DNA of 42,434 bases from positions 1 through 42,434 of the forward strand of contig CADEER010000028.1 in the NCBI GenBank assembly GCA_902826395.1. Direction: 5' to 3'. Source of the stretch: an uncultured bacterium (GTDB lineage: Bacteria; Desulfobacterota; Binatia; HRBIN30; CADEER01). This document shows positions 33,637-42,434 of this stretch, piece after piece (the stretch's first letter is position 1; each line of letters opens with the position of its first letter). The notes below the pieces were generated by a model. It saw nothing but the letters and a program-made list of their open reading frames with translations. It did no database searches and had not been told where the DNA came from. A program made the translations under genes and the position numbers.

Positions 33637-34380
33637 GTGCCCGATCGAGCAGATTCCGTCGACCCGTTCACCTCCCAGTGGCGCGGCTTGTCCCGCTTTC
33701 TGGTGCGCGACGACATCTCCGCCGACCTGATGGCGCTGTTCGGTGCCTGGGCGGCCGGCGAGTTGCCGCCGTCGCGGCCGCTGCTCGGCGGGCGCGGTGG
33801 GGTCGGCCTCTACGATTCCGGTGCGCTGCACAACGTCGTCTTGCGGCCAGGCCGCCGCGGGGGATTCATGGCGCGCTTCAACCGCGAAGTGTACTGCGGC
33901 CTCGCCATGCGGCCGTTTCGCGAGGTGCGCCGCACCGAGATTCTGCGCCAGCGCGGTGTCCCCACGGTCGAGATGTTGGGCAGCGGAGTGCGCTGGGTGG
34001 CTCCGTTTGCGTACAAGTCGGTGGTCGCGAGCGTCTACGCGGCCGGGGCGGTCAATCTCTGGGAGTACCTGCGGGCCGCCGCGCCATCCGAGCGCTCGCG
34101 AGTCTGTGAGCAGGTGGCGCGCGCCACCCGCCTGCTGCACGATGCCGGCGGTGTGCATCCCGACCTCAACCTGAAGAACTATCTGGTCCGCCGGCGCGGT
34201 GGCGGCTACGAGGTCTTGATCATCGATTGCGACAAGGTCGCGCTGCGCCGAGTCCGCGACCGCGACCGCCGGGCGGCGTTCGCCCGCTTGTGCCGATCGA
34301 TCCGGCGGCTGGACCCCGAATCGGCGATCCTCGGCTTCGAGAGCGTCCAGGCGCTGCGCCGAGTCGGCGAGCCCGCCTAG
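33637..34380 (+). CDS. LPS-core kinase-like protein (KdkA/InaA family)
   Basis: A 247-residue protein of the lipopolysaccharide kinase group, a small eukaryotic-like kinase fold. The catalytic loop is HPDLNLKNYLV (H174, D176, N181) and the metal-binding strand is LIIDCDK (D197, D199). An N-terminal glycine-rich segment (LLGGRGGVGLYD) and REVYCGLAMRPFREVRRTEIL precede it. KdkA of this family phosphorylates Kdo on lipid A. The neighbouring lpxK, kdtA and heptosyltransferase-like genes fit that role, but a heptose kinase is also possible. It starts at GTG 33637, 49 bases after the Trm112-like gene. Confidence 0.85.
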   Translation: MPDRADSVDPFTSQWRGLSRFLVRDDISADLMALFGAWAAGELPPSRPLLGGRGGVGLYDSGALHNVVLRPGRRGGFMARFNREVYCGLAMRPFREVRRTEILRQRGVPTVEMLGSGVRWVAPFAYKSVVASVYAAGAVNLWEYLRAAAPSERSRVCEQVARATRLLHDAGGVHPDLNLKNYLVRRRGGGYEVLIIDCDKVALRRVRDRDRRAAFARLCRSIRRLDPESAILGFESVQALRRVGEPA

Positions 34381-34406
34381 CGCGACTAAGCGCGGGACGG
34401 CGCGGA

Positions 34407-35489
34407 ATGGACGGAGAGCAAGGCGGGGAGCGGATTGCGGCGCCGGTTCGACGCGTGCTGATCGTGCGCCTCGGTGCGATCGGCGACGCACTGCGGGTAT
34501 TGCCGGCGCTGCGGCGCCTGCGCGCCGATCTGCCCGACGTCCATGTCGGCTGGGCGGTCGAGAGCTGGGTGTATCCCGTTCTGCGCGGCCATCCTGACGT
34601 CGACGCCTTCCACGTCCTCGACCGCGCCGCTCTGCGCCGCGGCGGCACCGCGACGCTGCGCGAGATTCGCCGTTTTGCCGCCGAGCTGCGCGCCGCCGAG
34701 TACGACGTATCGGTCGATCTGCAGGGCCGATTGAAAAGCGGTGTGGTGGCGCTGCTCAGCGGCAGCCCGACGCGCGTCGGCTACTCGCGGGCCGACGGAT
34801 CCGAGGGCAGCTTCCTGTTTGCCAATCACAGGGTGCGCCTGCCCGACACGCGCGAGAACCGCGTGCTCCGCTTTCTGCATGCCCTCGAGCCGCTCGGCGT
34901 GCGACCGGAGATCGTGCCGGGCGATTTCGGCGTCGCGATCGACGCTGGGCAGCGCGAGCGCGCCCAGCAATGGTATGCCGCCGCCGATGAGCCGGCCGTC
35001 GCCGCTTATCCCGGCAGCAGCGACAAGGGCGCTCCCTATAAACGCTGGCAGAACGAGCGCTGGGCCGAGTTGCTGGCGCGGCTTGCGGGTGCCGGAGTTC
35101 GCTCGGTCGTTTTCTGGGGGCCGGCCGAGGAGCGTTACGTGCGCGAGATCCTGGCGCTGCTGCCGCCCGACCGCCGCGAGGCTTGCCGCATGGCGCCGCC
35201 GACGTCATTGCCGGAGATGATGGCCATGCTCGGGTGCTTTCGCGCCTTCGTCGGCTCCAACACCGGAGCGATGCACATGGCGTGGTTGCAGCGCGTGCCG
35301 ACGGCGTTCTTTCCCGGACCTGCTCTGCCGCGCACCGACGCGCCGATCGGCGGCGTCCCGTATCGAGCTCTGTGGGCGGAGCGCTGTTTCGACCCGACTC
35401 TGCCGCGCCGGCGACAAGCCGGCTGCGTGCTGGAAGTCACTGTCGACGAGGCCGAGCGCGCCGTTCTCGACCTGCTGGCAGCCGGCTGA
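34407..35489 (+). CDS. Glycosyltransferase family 9 (heptosyltransferase-like)
   Basis: A 360-residue GT9 protein of the WaaC/WaaF/WaaQ type, which adds heptose to the LPS inner core. The N-terminal domain opens RVLIVRLGAIGDALRVLPAL, with the family's Asp in GD; YDVSVDLQGRLKSG follows. The C-terminal domain has AAYPGSSDKGAPYKRW, a conserved substrate-binding segment, and FVGSNTGAMHMAW. Start ATG 34407 lies 26 bases after the kinase-like gene. Which heptose position it serves, or whether it uses another sugar, is not clear. The downstream heptose-phosphate kinase gene supports heptose. Confidence 0.88.
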   Translation: MDGEQGGERIAAPVRRVLIVRLGAIGDALRVLPALRRLRADLPDVHVGWAVESWVYPVLRGHPDVDAFHVLDRAALRRGGTATLREIRRFAAELRAAEYDVSVDLQGRLKSGVVALLSGSPTRVGYSRADGSEGSFLFANHRVRLPDTRENRVLRFLHALEPLGVRPEIVPGDFGVAIDAGQRERAQQWYAAADEPAVAAYPGSSDKGAPYKRWQNERWAELLARLAGAGVRSVVFWGPAEERYVREILALLPPDRREACRMAPPTSLPEMMAMLGCFRAFVGSNTGAMHMAWLQRVPTAFFPGPALPRTDAPIGGVPYRALWAERCFDPTLPRRRQAGCVLEVTVDEAERAVLDLLAAG

Positions 35490-35510
35490 AAAACGATATA
35501 CGCGCTAGCC

Positions 35511-36134
35511 ATGTCCTCCCCGGAAAAGCCCGTGGCGCGCCGCGCCGCCGCGGTGGCGGCACGGATCGAGGCGGTGCACGATGCGGCGCTGCGCGAGTGG
35601 TACGGCGGCGAGTCGGCACCGGCGCCGGCGGGAGAGTTGGAGACTCTGTTGATCGATCAACACCGCTGCAACTTCGAGTTGTGGGCTTTGGAAGACGAGG
35701 CGCGGCGGCGGGATGTCGACGACTCGGTGATCGCGTCGGTCAAGCGCGCGATCGACGGCATGAACCAGAAGCGCAACGACTTGATCGAGCGGATCGACGA
35801 TCTGATTCTCGCCGACTACGCCGCGTCCGCCGCGCCCGGTGCGGAGCTGCACTCGGAGACGGCCGGCCAGATGATCGACCGCTTGTCGATCCTGGCGCTC
35901 AAGATCCGCAATCTGGGAGCCGTCGCGGCTGCGAGCCCGGACCCCGACCTCGCCGGTGAGTTGGCGCGCAAGATCGCGGTTCTCGAGAATCAGCGCCGCG
36001 ACCTCGCCGGCTGTCTGCGCCGCCTGCTCGACGATTTCGGCGCCGGGCGGCGCTACTTCAAGTCGTATCGACAGTTCAAGGCCTACAACGACCCGCGCCT
36101 CAATCCGGCGCTGGCGGCGAAGCGGAGCGAGTAG
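35511..36134 (+). CDS. DUF4254 protein in LPS-core gene cluster
   Basis: A 207-residue, mostly helical, cytoplasmic-looking protein matching the DUF4254 pattern: LIDQHRCNFELWALEDEAR, AIDGMNQKRNDLIERID, SETAGQMIDRLSILALKI and ending RYFKSYRQFKAYNDPRLNP. The arrangement of conserved H, N, W, E, D and K residues suggests an enzyme or a nucleotide-binding role, but no function is established. It stands between a GT9 gene (21 bases) and the heptose-phosphate kinase gene (five bases), so a part in LPS-core sugar supply or control is the natural guess. Confidence 0.85.
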   Translation: MSSPEKPVARRAAAVAARIEAVHDAALREWYGGESAPAPAGELETLLIDQHRCNFELWALEDEARRRDVDDSVIASVKRAIDGMNQKRNDLIERIDDLILADYAASAAPGAELHSETAGQMIDRLSILALKIRNLGAVAAASPDPDLAGELARKIAVLENQRRDLAGCLRRLLDDFGAGRRYFKSYRQFKAYNDPRLNPALAAKRSE

Positions 36135-36139
36135 AGATC

Positions 36140-37150
36140 ATGGGCGCATCGTCGCGGCAGCGCCGTGTTTTGCCGGAGAGCCTGATTCGCCGCTTTCGCG
36201 GATGTCGGGTCCTGGTGGCGGGCGACCTGATGCTCGACCACTTCGTGTGGGGCGACGTCAGTCGCATATCGCCGGAAGCGCCGGTGCCGGTGGTGCGGGT
36301 CACCGGCGAGAGCTTCCGCCTGGGCGGCGCCGCCAACGTGATGAGCAACCTGTGCGCGCTCGGCGGCAGTGTCTTCGCCTGCGGCATCGTCGGCGAGGAC
36401 GGCGCCGGGCGCGAGCTGCTGCGCATGCTGGCGGAGATCGGCGTCGATACGGCCGGCGTCTGTCGGGGCCGCGACATCCAGACGATCCGCAAGACGCGGG
36501 TGCTGGCGCAGCAGCAACAGATGGTGCGTCTCGATCGCGAGCAGGCCGACGCCGGCGCCAGCCGCGCCGCGGCGCTGGCGCGCGGCCATCTCGTCGCCAA
36601 TCTCGGCAGCGCCGACGTCGTCATTCTCTCGGACTACGGCAAGGGGCTGATCACGCCGCAATTGCTCGACATGCTCGCGCGCCTGCGCGAGCGACGGCCG
36701 TTCGTCCTGGTCATCGATCCGAAGGACGTCAACTTCGCGCACTACGGCAGCGCCAGCCTGGTGACGCCGAACCGCGACGAAGCGAGCCGCGCGTCCGGCA
36801 TCGAGATCCGCGATCGCGCCTCGTTGGAAAAGGCCGGGCGCGAGCTGGTGCGGCGTTGGCGCGCCGAGGCGGTGCTGATCACGCGCGGCGAGCAGGGCAT
36901 GAGCTTGTTTGCGGCGGGCCTGCCGACCCGTCATTTCCCGACCGTTGCGAGACGCGTCTTCGACGTCACCGGCGCCGGCGACACGGTCGTCGCCACTTGT
37001 GCGCTCGCGATGGCCGCCGGTGCCGACCTGCCGACCGCGGCGGTGCTCGCCAACCACGCGGCCGGGCTGGTGGTCGGCGAGGTCGGCACCGCGACGGTGT
37101 CGGCGGCGCAATTGCGCGCCGATCTGCGGCGCCGTGCCGACCGTAAGTGA
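36140..37150 (+). CDS. hldA: D-glycero-beta-D-manno-heptose-7-phosphate kinase (HldE kinase domain)
   Basis: Phosphorylates heptose-7-phosphate at C1 on the way to ADP-heptose. It is a 336-residue PfkB/ribokinase-fold protein equal to the N-terminal half of E. coli HldE. Motifs are VLVAGDLMLDHFVWGDVSRI, SPEAPVPVVRV, FRLGGAANVMSNL, LSDYGKGL, VIDPK and the catalytic GAGDT (278-282, with D281 as base). The nucleotidyltransferase half is absent, so a separate HldC-type gene is expected elsewhere. It starts at ATG 36140, five bases after DUF4254. Confidence 0.94.
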   Translation: MGASSRQRRVLPESLIRRFRGCRVLVAGDLMLDHFVWGDVSRISPEAPVPVVRVTGESFRLGGAANVMSNLCALGGSVFACGIVGEDGAGRELLRMLAEIGVDTAGVCRGRDIQTIRKTRVLAQQQQMVRLDREQADAGASRAAALARGHLVANLGSADVVILSDYGKGLITPQLLDMLARLRERRPFVLVIDPKDVNFAHYGSASLVTPNRDEASRASGIEIRDRASLEKAGRELVRRWRAEAVLITRGEQGMSLFAAGLPTRHFPTVARRVFDVTGAGDTVVATCALAMAAGADLPTAAVLANHAAGLVVGEVGTATVSAAQLRADLRRRADRK

Positions 37151-37181
37151 CGACGTCGCGATCGATCAGAGGAGGGCAGCG

Positions 37182-38066
37182 ATGCGCAGCATGACCGGGT
37201 TCGGGCAGGCGGTTTGGGAAGGCGATGGCGTCCGCCTGGCAGTCGAGGTGCGCGGCGTCAATCACCGGTTTCTCGACGTGCGCCTCGCCCTGCCGCGCGA
37301 CTGTCAGAGCTGGGAGCCCGAGCTGCGCCGCATGGTGACCGACGGTCTCGAACGCGGCAAAGTCGACGTGTCGATCAACCGCACCGGCACTGCGGTGGGC
37401 GCCCGCGCCGTCGAGATCGACGAACAGCTCGCCCGCTCCGTCTTGGAGGCGTGGCGCAAACTGCAGAAGCAGCTCGATCTGCCGGGCGAGATCGACATCG
37501 GATTCCTGCAGGCGATGCCGTCGCGCGGCGATTTCGTTCGCCTGACCGAGCAGCGCGCCGAGCCGGTCGACGAGCTGCCGCGCGTGCGCAAGCTGCTCGA
37601 GAAGGCGCTGCGGGAGTTCGACGCGGCGCGACGCCGCGAGGGCGCCGCGCTACAGCGCGACATGAAGACGCGGCAAGCCAACCTGGTGGCGATCTCCAAG
37701 GCACTGGCGGGACGCAGCCGCGAGATCGTACCGCAGATGGCCGAACGGCTCGCCAACCGGCTGCGCAAGCTGCTCGAGGGGCGGCAGCTCGAGGAGGGGC
37801 GGCTGCTGCAGGAAGCCGCGATTCTGGCCGAGCGCTGCGATGTTCACGAGGAGATCGTGCGGCTCGATAGCCACCTGAAGCGGCTTGCCGGGCTGCTCGC
37901 CGAGAAGGGCTCGGTCGGCAAACCAGTGGACTTCCTTCTGCAGGAGATCCACCGCGAGCTCAACACGGTCGCCTCGAAAAGCTCCGACGTCGAGGTGACG
38001 CGTCTGACGCTCGAGGGCCGCGCCGAGGTGGAGAAGCTGCGCGAGCAGGTCCAGAACGTGGAATGA
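37182..38066 (+). CDS. yicC: YicC family endoribonuclease
   Basis: A 294-residue YicC/YloC-family protein. The N-terminus is diagnostic: MRSMTGFGQAVWEG, then EVRGVNHRFLDVRLALPRD. The C-terminal domain has RLANRLRKLLEG, RLLQEAAILAERCDVHEEIVRLDSH and GKPVDFLLQEIHRELNTVASKSSD. E. coli YicC is an RNase acting on certain small RNAs. AGGAGGG lies about six bases before ATG 37182; ATG 37191 is the alternative. In many proteobacteria yicC is followed by gmk and rpoZ. Here a CMP kinase-like gene follows after a repeat-bearing gap. Confidence 0.95.
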   Translation: MRSMTGFGQAVWEGDGVRLAVEVRGVNHRFLDVRLALPRDCQSWEPELRRMVTDGLERGKVDVSINRTGTAVGARAVEIDEQLARSVLEAWRKLQKQLDLPGEIDIGFLQAMPSRGDFVRLTEQRAEPVDELPRVRKLLEKALREFDAARRREGAALQRDMKTRQANLVAISKALAGRSREIVPQMAERLANRLRKLLEGRQLEEGRLLQEAAILAERCDVHEEIVRLDSHLKRLAGLLAEKGSVGKPVDFLLQEIHRELNTVASKSSDVEVTRLTLEGRAEVEKLREQVQNVE

Positions 38067-38077
38067 GCCCCTTCAGG

Positions 38078-38215
38078 TCGTGAACCGTGAACAGTGAACC
38101 GTGAACGGCGAAGGGGGCGTCCGTAGTCCCCATTGGCCACCGAGCTCGCAGTGGGACCGACGGCCCCTCGCCGGACAGCTACGACCCTGCACGGTTCACC
38201 GTTCACGGTTCACGA
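38078..38215. repeat. Inverted repeat made of GTGAAC heptamers
   Basis: The left arm (38078-38103) and right arm (38190-38215) are 26 bases each and are reverse complements with one mismatch, enclosing 86 bases. The left arm continues as four tandem copies of nGTGAAC (to about 38106). The right arm holds three copies of the complement GTTCACn, and another GTTCACG sits at 38271. It could form a long stem between yicC and cmk. Confidence 0.85.
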
Positions 38216-38276
38216 CAACGGTTGAAGACCGGTCGCCCGTTCAGGGTCACGGCCCCACGCTTATTCCAGGGTTCAC

Positions 38277-38299
38277 GGCCCAAAGGGGCCTCTTGGGCC
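38277..38299 (+). repeat. Small hairpin upstream of cmk
   Basis: GGCCCAA (38277-38283) pairs with TTGGGCC (38293-38299) across a nine-base loop. There is no U-tract, so it does not look like a terminator. It sits 30 bases before the cmk start. Confidence 0.35.
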
Positions 38300-38328
38300 T
38301 GCGGCCGATCACGCTTATGATGTCGGCC

Positions 38329-38873
38329 ATGTTGGTCACCATCTCCGGGGTCCCGGGCAGCGGCAAGACGACGGTGGCGAGGCTACTCGCCCGGAGGCTC
38401 GAGCTGCCGCATATCTACGCCGGCGACCTCTACCGCGCCGAGGCGAAGCGCCGGGCGATGACGCTCGAGGAGTTCAACCGCGAGAGCGAGCGCGATCATT
38501 CGATCGACCGCAAGTTGGATGACGAGATGGCGGCGCATGCGCGGCGCGGCAACTGCATCCTCGAGGGCCGCCTGGCCGGTTACCTCGCCGCCGCCGACGG
38601 CGTCGACGCGTTCAAGGTCTGGCTGACGGCCAGCGACGAGGTGCGGGCGCGCCGGGTGGCCCAGCGCGAAAACGGCGATTGGCGCCGGGTCGAAGAGGAG
38701 AATCGCGCTCGCCACGAGTCGGACGCCCGGCGCTACCGCGAGATCTACGGCTTCAACCTCGCCGACACCGAGGTCTACGACCTAGTCCTGAGCTCGGACG
38801 ACCGCACACCCGAGCAGATCGTCGAAGAGTTGGTGGCGCACGTGCGGAGGCGCTTCGCGCCGGAGGGCGAGAC

Positions 38874-38877
<4 letters not shown>
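38329..38877 (+). CDS. cmk: Cytidylate kinase, archaeal type
   Basis: Transfers phosphate from ATP to CMP or dCMP. The 182-residue protein matches the short archaeal CMP kinase pattern rather than bacterial Cmk (~225 residues). It has VTISGVPGSGKTTVARLLA (P-loop 7-15), PHIYAGDLYRAEAKRRAMTL, IDRKLDDEMAAHARRGNCIL, EGRLAGYL, FKVWLTASDEVRARRVAQRE and SDARRYREIYGFNLADTEVY. ATG 38329 is chosen because it begins the first strand; ATGs at 38317 and 38320 add three or four residues. No clear ribosome binding site is seen. The relA/spoT GTG start overlaps its stop by four bases. Confidence 0.88.
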
Positions 38878-41020
<2,143 letters not shown>

Positions 41021-41024
<4 letters not shown>

Positions 41025-41545
41025 CTTCCGACCTTCATTTGAGCGCGCCATCGTTCGCGCACTGACTGTGGCGCGTCGATGATTCGCGCTTCGACTCGAG
41101 CTCGGATCGCACCGTCGTTTGAAAGAACGAGGTCGATATCCAGCAAGTCCTGCGGACCGCCAGCGTACAACTTGAGAAGGACCAGATCCGCCGCATCGAC
41201 GACCGCAAACCTGCCGTCCGCCAGCAATATCGGGGTGACCCTCGTCAAAATCCGCTCCTGCCAGCCGCCCCGGCCGACGACGAGGTCGACGATCTCAGCT
41301 CCGCGGGTGATCCGAATCAGGCCGGCCAAAGGGTCGTCACCGTCCCCGCGCCGGATGTCCAACGCCGCATCGGAGGGAGAGTCTCTCCACATGCCCGGGT
41401 CCAGGACGTGCATGTCCACGACCATGACGTCGGTGTCGAGGGTCGCGCGAGCGATGCCGTGGGCTGCAAGCGCGACACCGCCGATCAGGCCGTACCCGAC
41501 ATCGTGCTCATCGAGCACCGCAACGACCTCGGCAAGCAGGCTCAA
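41021..41545 (-). CDS. Nucleotidyltransferase-fold protein, possible toxin
   Basis: A 174-residue protein with the minimal nucleotidyltransferase signature: IGGVALAAHGIARATLDTDV (GG at 22-23, D37 and D39) and a third acidic strand in EIVDLVVG. A C-terminal helical part contains LVLLKLYAGGPQDLLDIDLV, a pattern seen in AbiEii/MNT-like proteins where a conserved K and a D-x-x-D segment follow the core. Its start lies five bases after the stop of a 60-residue gene on the same strand, a layout typical of toxin-antitoxin pairs. It ends tail to tail with relA/spoT. Whether it is a toxin, an antitoxin or a tRNA/aminoglycoside-type transferase is unresolved. Confidence 0.75.
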
Positions 41546-41550
41546 CGCTA

Positions 41551-41733
41551 CTACCTGTCGGCGACGGCTGAAGGCACCCGGCCGTAGCGATTAGCCTTCT
41601 GAAGGATTTCCCGCGCTTCAGCCGCCGAAGTGCCAGGGTGCGCCGCCAGATACACCTCGAGGCACCGCTCTCCCAACCTACGGGCTTGCTCGACTCGCTC
41701 TGCTGCGTCCCGGCTTGTGTCGACTGATTGCAT
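41551..41733 (-). CDS. Small 60-residue protein paired with the nucleotidyltransferase
   Basis: The protein starts MQSVDTSRDAAERVEQARRL and is helical and charged, with AAHPGTSAAEAREILQKANR in its second half. It resembles small antitoxin-like or partner proteins in size and position, but no DNA-binding fold is evident. ATG 41733 is preferred over the longer frame (to 41757), whose first eight residues look unlike coding sequence. It is five bases upstream of the nucleotidyltransferase gene, so the two are almost surely cotranscribed. Confidence 0.6.
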   Translation of the reverse strand: MQSVDTSRDAAERVEQARRLGERCLEVYLAAHPGTSAAEAREILQKANRYGRVPSAVADR

Positions 41734-42193
41734 GTGGCGCGGAGCGTACCACGCCAAGCTTCACCACCAAACCGCGGCTGTTGGGCCGGCCCAGAGGGGA
41801 GACGGCTAAGGGGCCAGCACCGGGCCGACGAGTCTTGTGAGCAAGGTCACCGGCCCGCGCATACCGCCGCCCGAGCCGCCGCCGGGAGCGGCGGGTCCGT
41901 TCGGGTTCGCCGATCGCGCCCAACTGAGGAAGCGCCTGCGTATGAGTCGCCGAATGACGTAGCGAATTTTCGCGGCTTTAACATCGTTACGCGAACTACA
42001 ACGCCCAACGAATCGAATGCTAAATGCCGCTCGCAGGGAGTTTCGGATCGTGGAGGCATGCCGGCGAGCCCGGTCGCCCCGCGCGGTCTTCGAGCCAGCG
42101 ACCCGGGCGCTCCGTAGTTTCCTGTACTTGCAATAGAACACCGCACGAAGTCATCTCCGCCCTCACGGGCACACTCGAACGGGGAGGGAGAGA
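41734..42193. other. 460-base stretch without a recognisable gene
   Basis: Short open frames occur on both strands, but none has a protein-like composition or a ribosome binding site. I see no tRNA, terminator or clear promoter. The part near 41950-42020 is less GC-rich than its surroundings. It may hold the promoters of the small minus-strand pair and of the gene starting at 42194. Confidence 0.5.
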
Positions 42194-42434
42194 ATGCCGA
42201 AGTCGGTAGGGTCGTTGTCGGCTCGCGTTGGGAGCACTGTTCTCTGGAGCGCGAGAGGGATCATCCCACTCCTACTGTGCATCGGCATCGGGCTCCCACT
42301 GCTTCGTCATTCGGATGCGATCGGCTTGGATTCGCTGCCGCCGATCGAACGGGCCGAGCCTTCCAAGTTCGACCTCCCCGAGGATGCGCGAGAGATCACC
42401 GCCGGCCGCGGCGTGCAGACCAAACGATTTCGAA
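42194..42434 (+). CDS. Start of a membrane-anchored or exported protein, cut by window end
   Basis: The first 80 codons of a gene that runs off the window. ATG 42194 follows GGGGAGGGAGAG, a strong ribosome binding site. The N-terminus has a hydrophobic segment (about 19-38, SARGIIPLLLCIGIGLPLL) after a basic stretch, acting as a signal peptide or anchor. An acidic region with LPPIERAEPSKFDLPEDARE follows. No family can be named from this fragment. Confidence 0.65.
   Translation, partial: MPKSVGSLSARVGSTVLWSARGIIPLLLCIGIGLPLLRHSDAIGLDSLPPIERAEPSKFDLPEDAREITAGRGVQTKRFR

Noticed and set aside
41806..42146. Overlapping minus-strand frames of about 100 residues in the right-hand gap
   Set aside because: Composition unlike protein, no ribosome binding site, no motif.

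Overview
The window is high-GC DNA from a Gram-negative (diderm, LPS-making) bacterium: it carries a Lol exporter, BamA, Skp and a long run of lipid A and inner-core LPS genes. Gene content and style (Thr-Pro-rich dockerin-like secreted proteins, COG0212, an archaeal-type CMP kinase, DUF4254, a YicC-SpoT neighbourhood) suggest a deltaproteobacterium-like or Binatota-like lineage. That placement is inference; no rRNA or other phylogenetic marker was used.

Left part (1-14.3 kb): a membrane metallophosphoesterase converges on a degenerate DprA-like gene. An accessory block follows, made of two very Thr-rich secreted proteins with dockerin-like N-termini (2464-5076 and 10744-13065). They flank four tandem secreted proteins that look paralogous (5328-10224). 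The four-gene array has a good sigma70-type promoter (5231-5259), strong ribosome binding sites and a strong intrinsic terminator (10245-10284). By shared motifs the four genes alternate A-B-A-B, as expected from duplication of a two-gene unit. I do not recognise the family. A solo CheY-like response regulator lies between the terminator and the second Thr-rich gene. A small Xre-type regulator and a membrane protein with a DUF1232-like tail follow.

Middle (14.3-17.9 kb, minus strand): a probable operon reads sulfur carrier (TtuB-like), tRNA thiolase (TtuA-like), tRNA m1A58 methyltransferase (TrmI), a COG0212 5-formyl-THF cyclo-ligase relative and a small membrane protein. TtuA, TtuB and TrmI are the T-loop modification set known from thermophiles.

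Right (18.1-41.0 kb, plus strand): lysS-lolC/E-lolD-bamA-skp-lpxA-lpxI-Gfo/Idh/MocA-lpxB-msbA-DUF374 acyltransferase-kdtA-lpxK-Trm112-like-Kdo kinase-like-GT9-DUF4254-hldE kinase domain-yicC-archaeal-type cmk-relA/spoT. Many neighbours overlap by a few bases (ATGA or GTGA), so long cotranscripts are likely. Together they load tRNA-Lys, export lipoproteins, assemble outer-membrane proteins, make and flip lipid A, and add Kdo and heptose. lpxD, fabZ, lpxC and lpxH are not in the window. A 26-bp inverted repeat built of GTGAAC heptamers separates yicC from cmk.

Right end (41.0-42.4 kb): a minus-strand pair (60-aa protein plus nucleotidyltransferase-fold protein) resembles a toxin-antitoxin module. 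The start of a membrane-anchored or exported protein is cut by the window edge. I saw no rRNA, tRNA, CRISPR array or insertion sequence.
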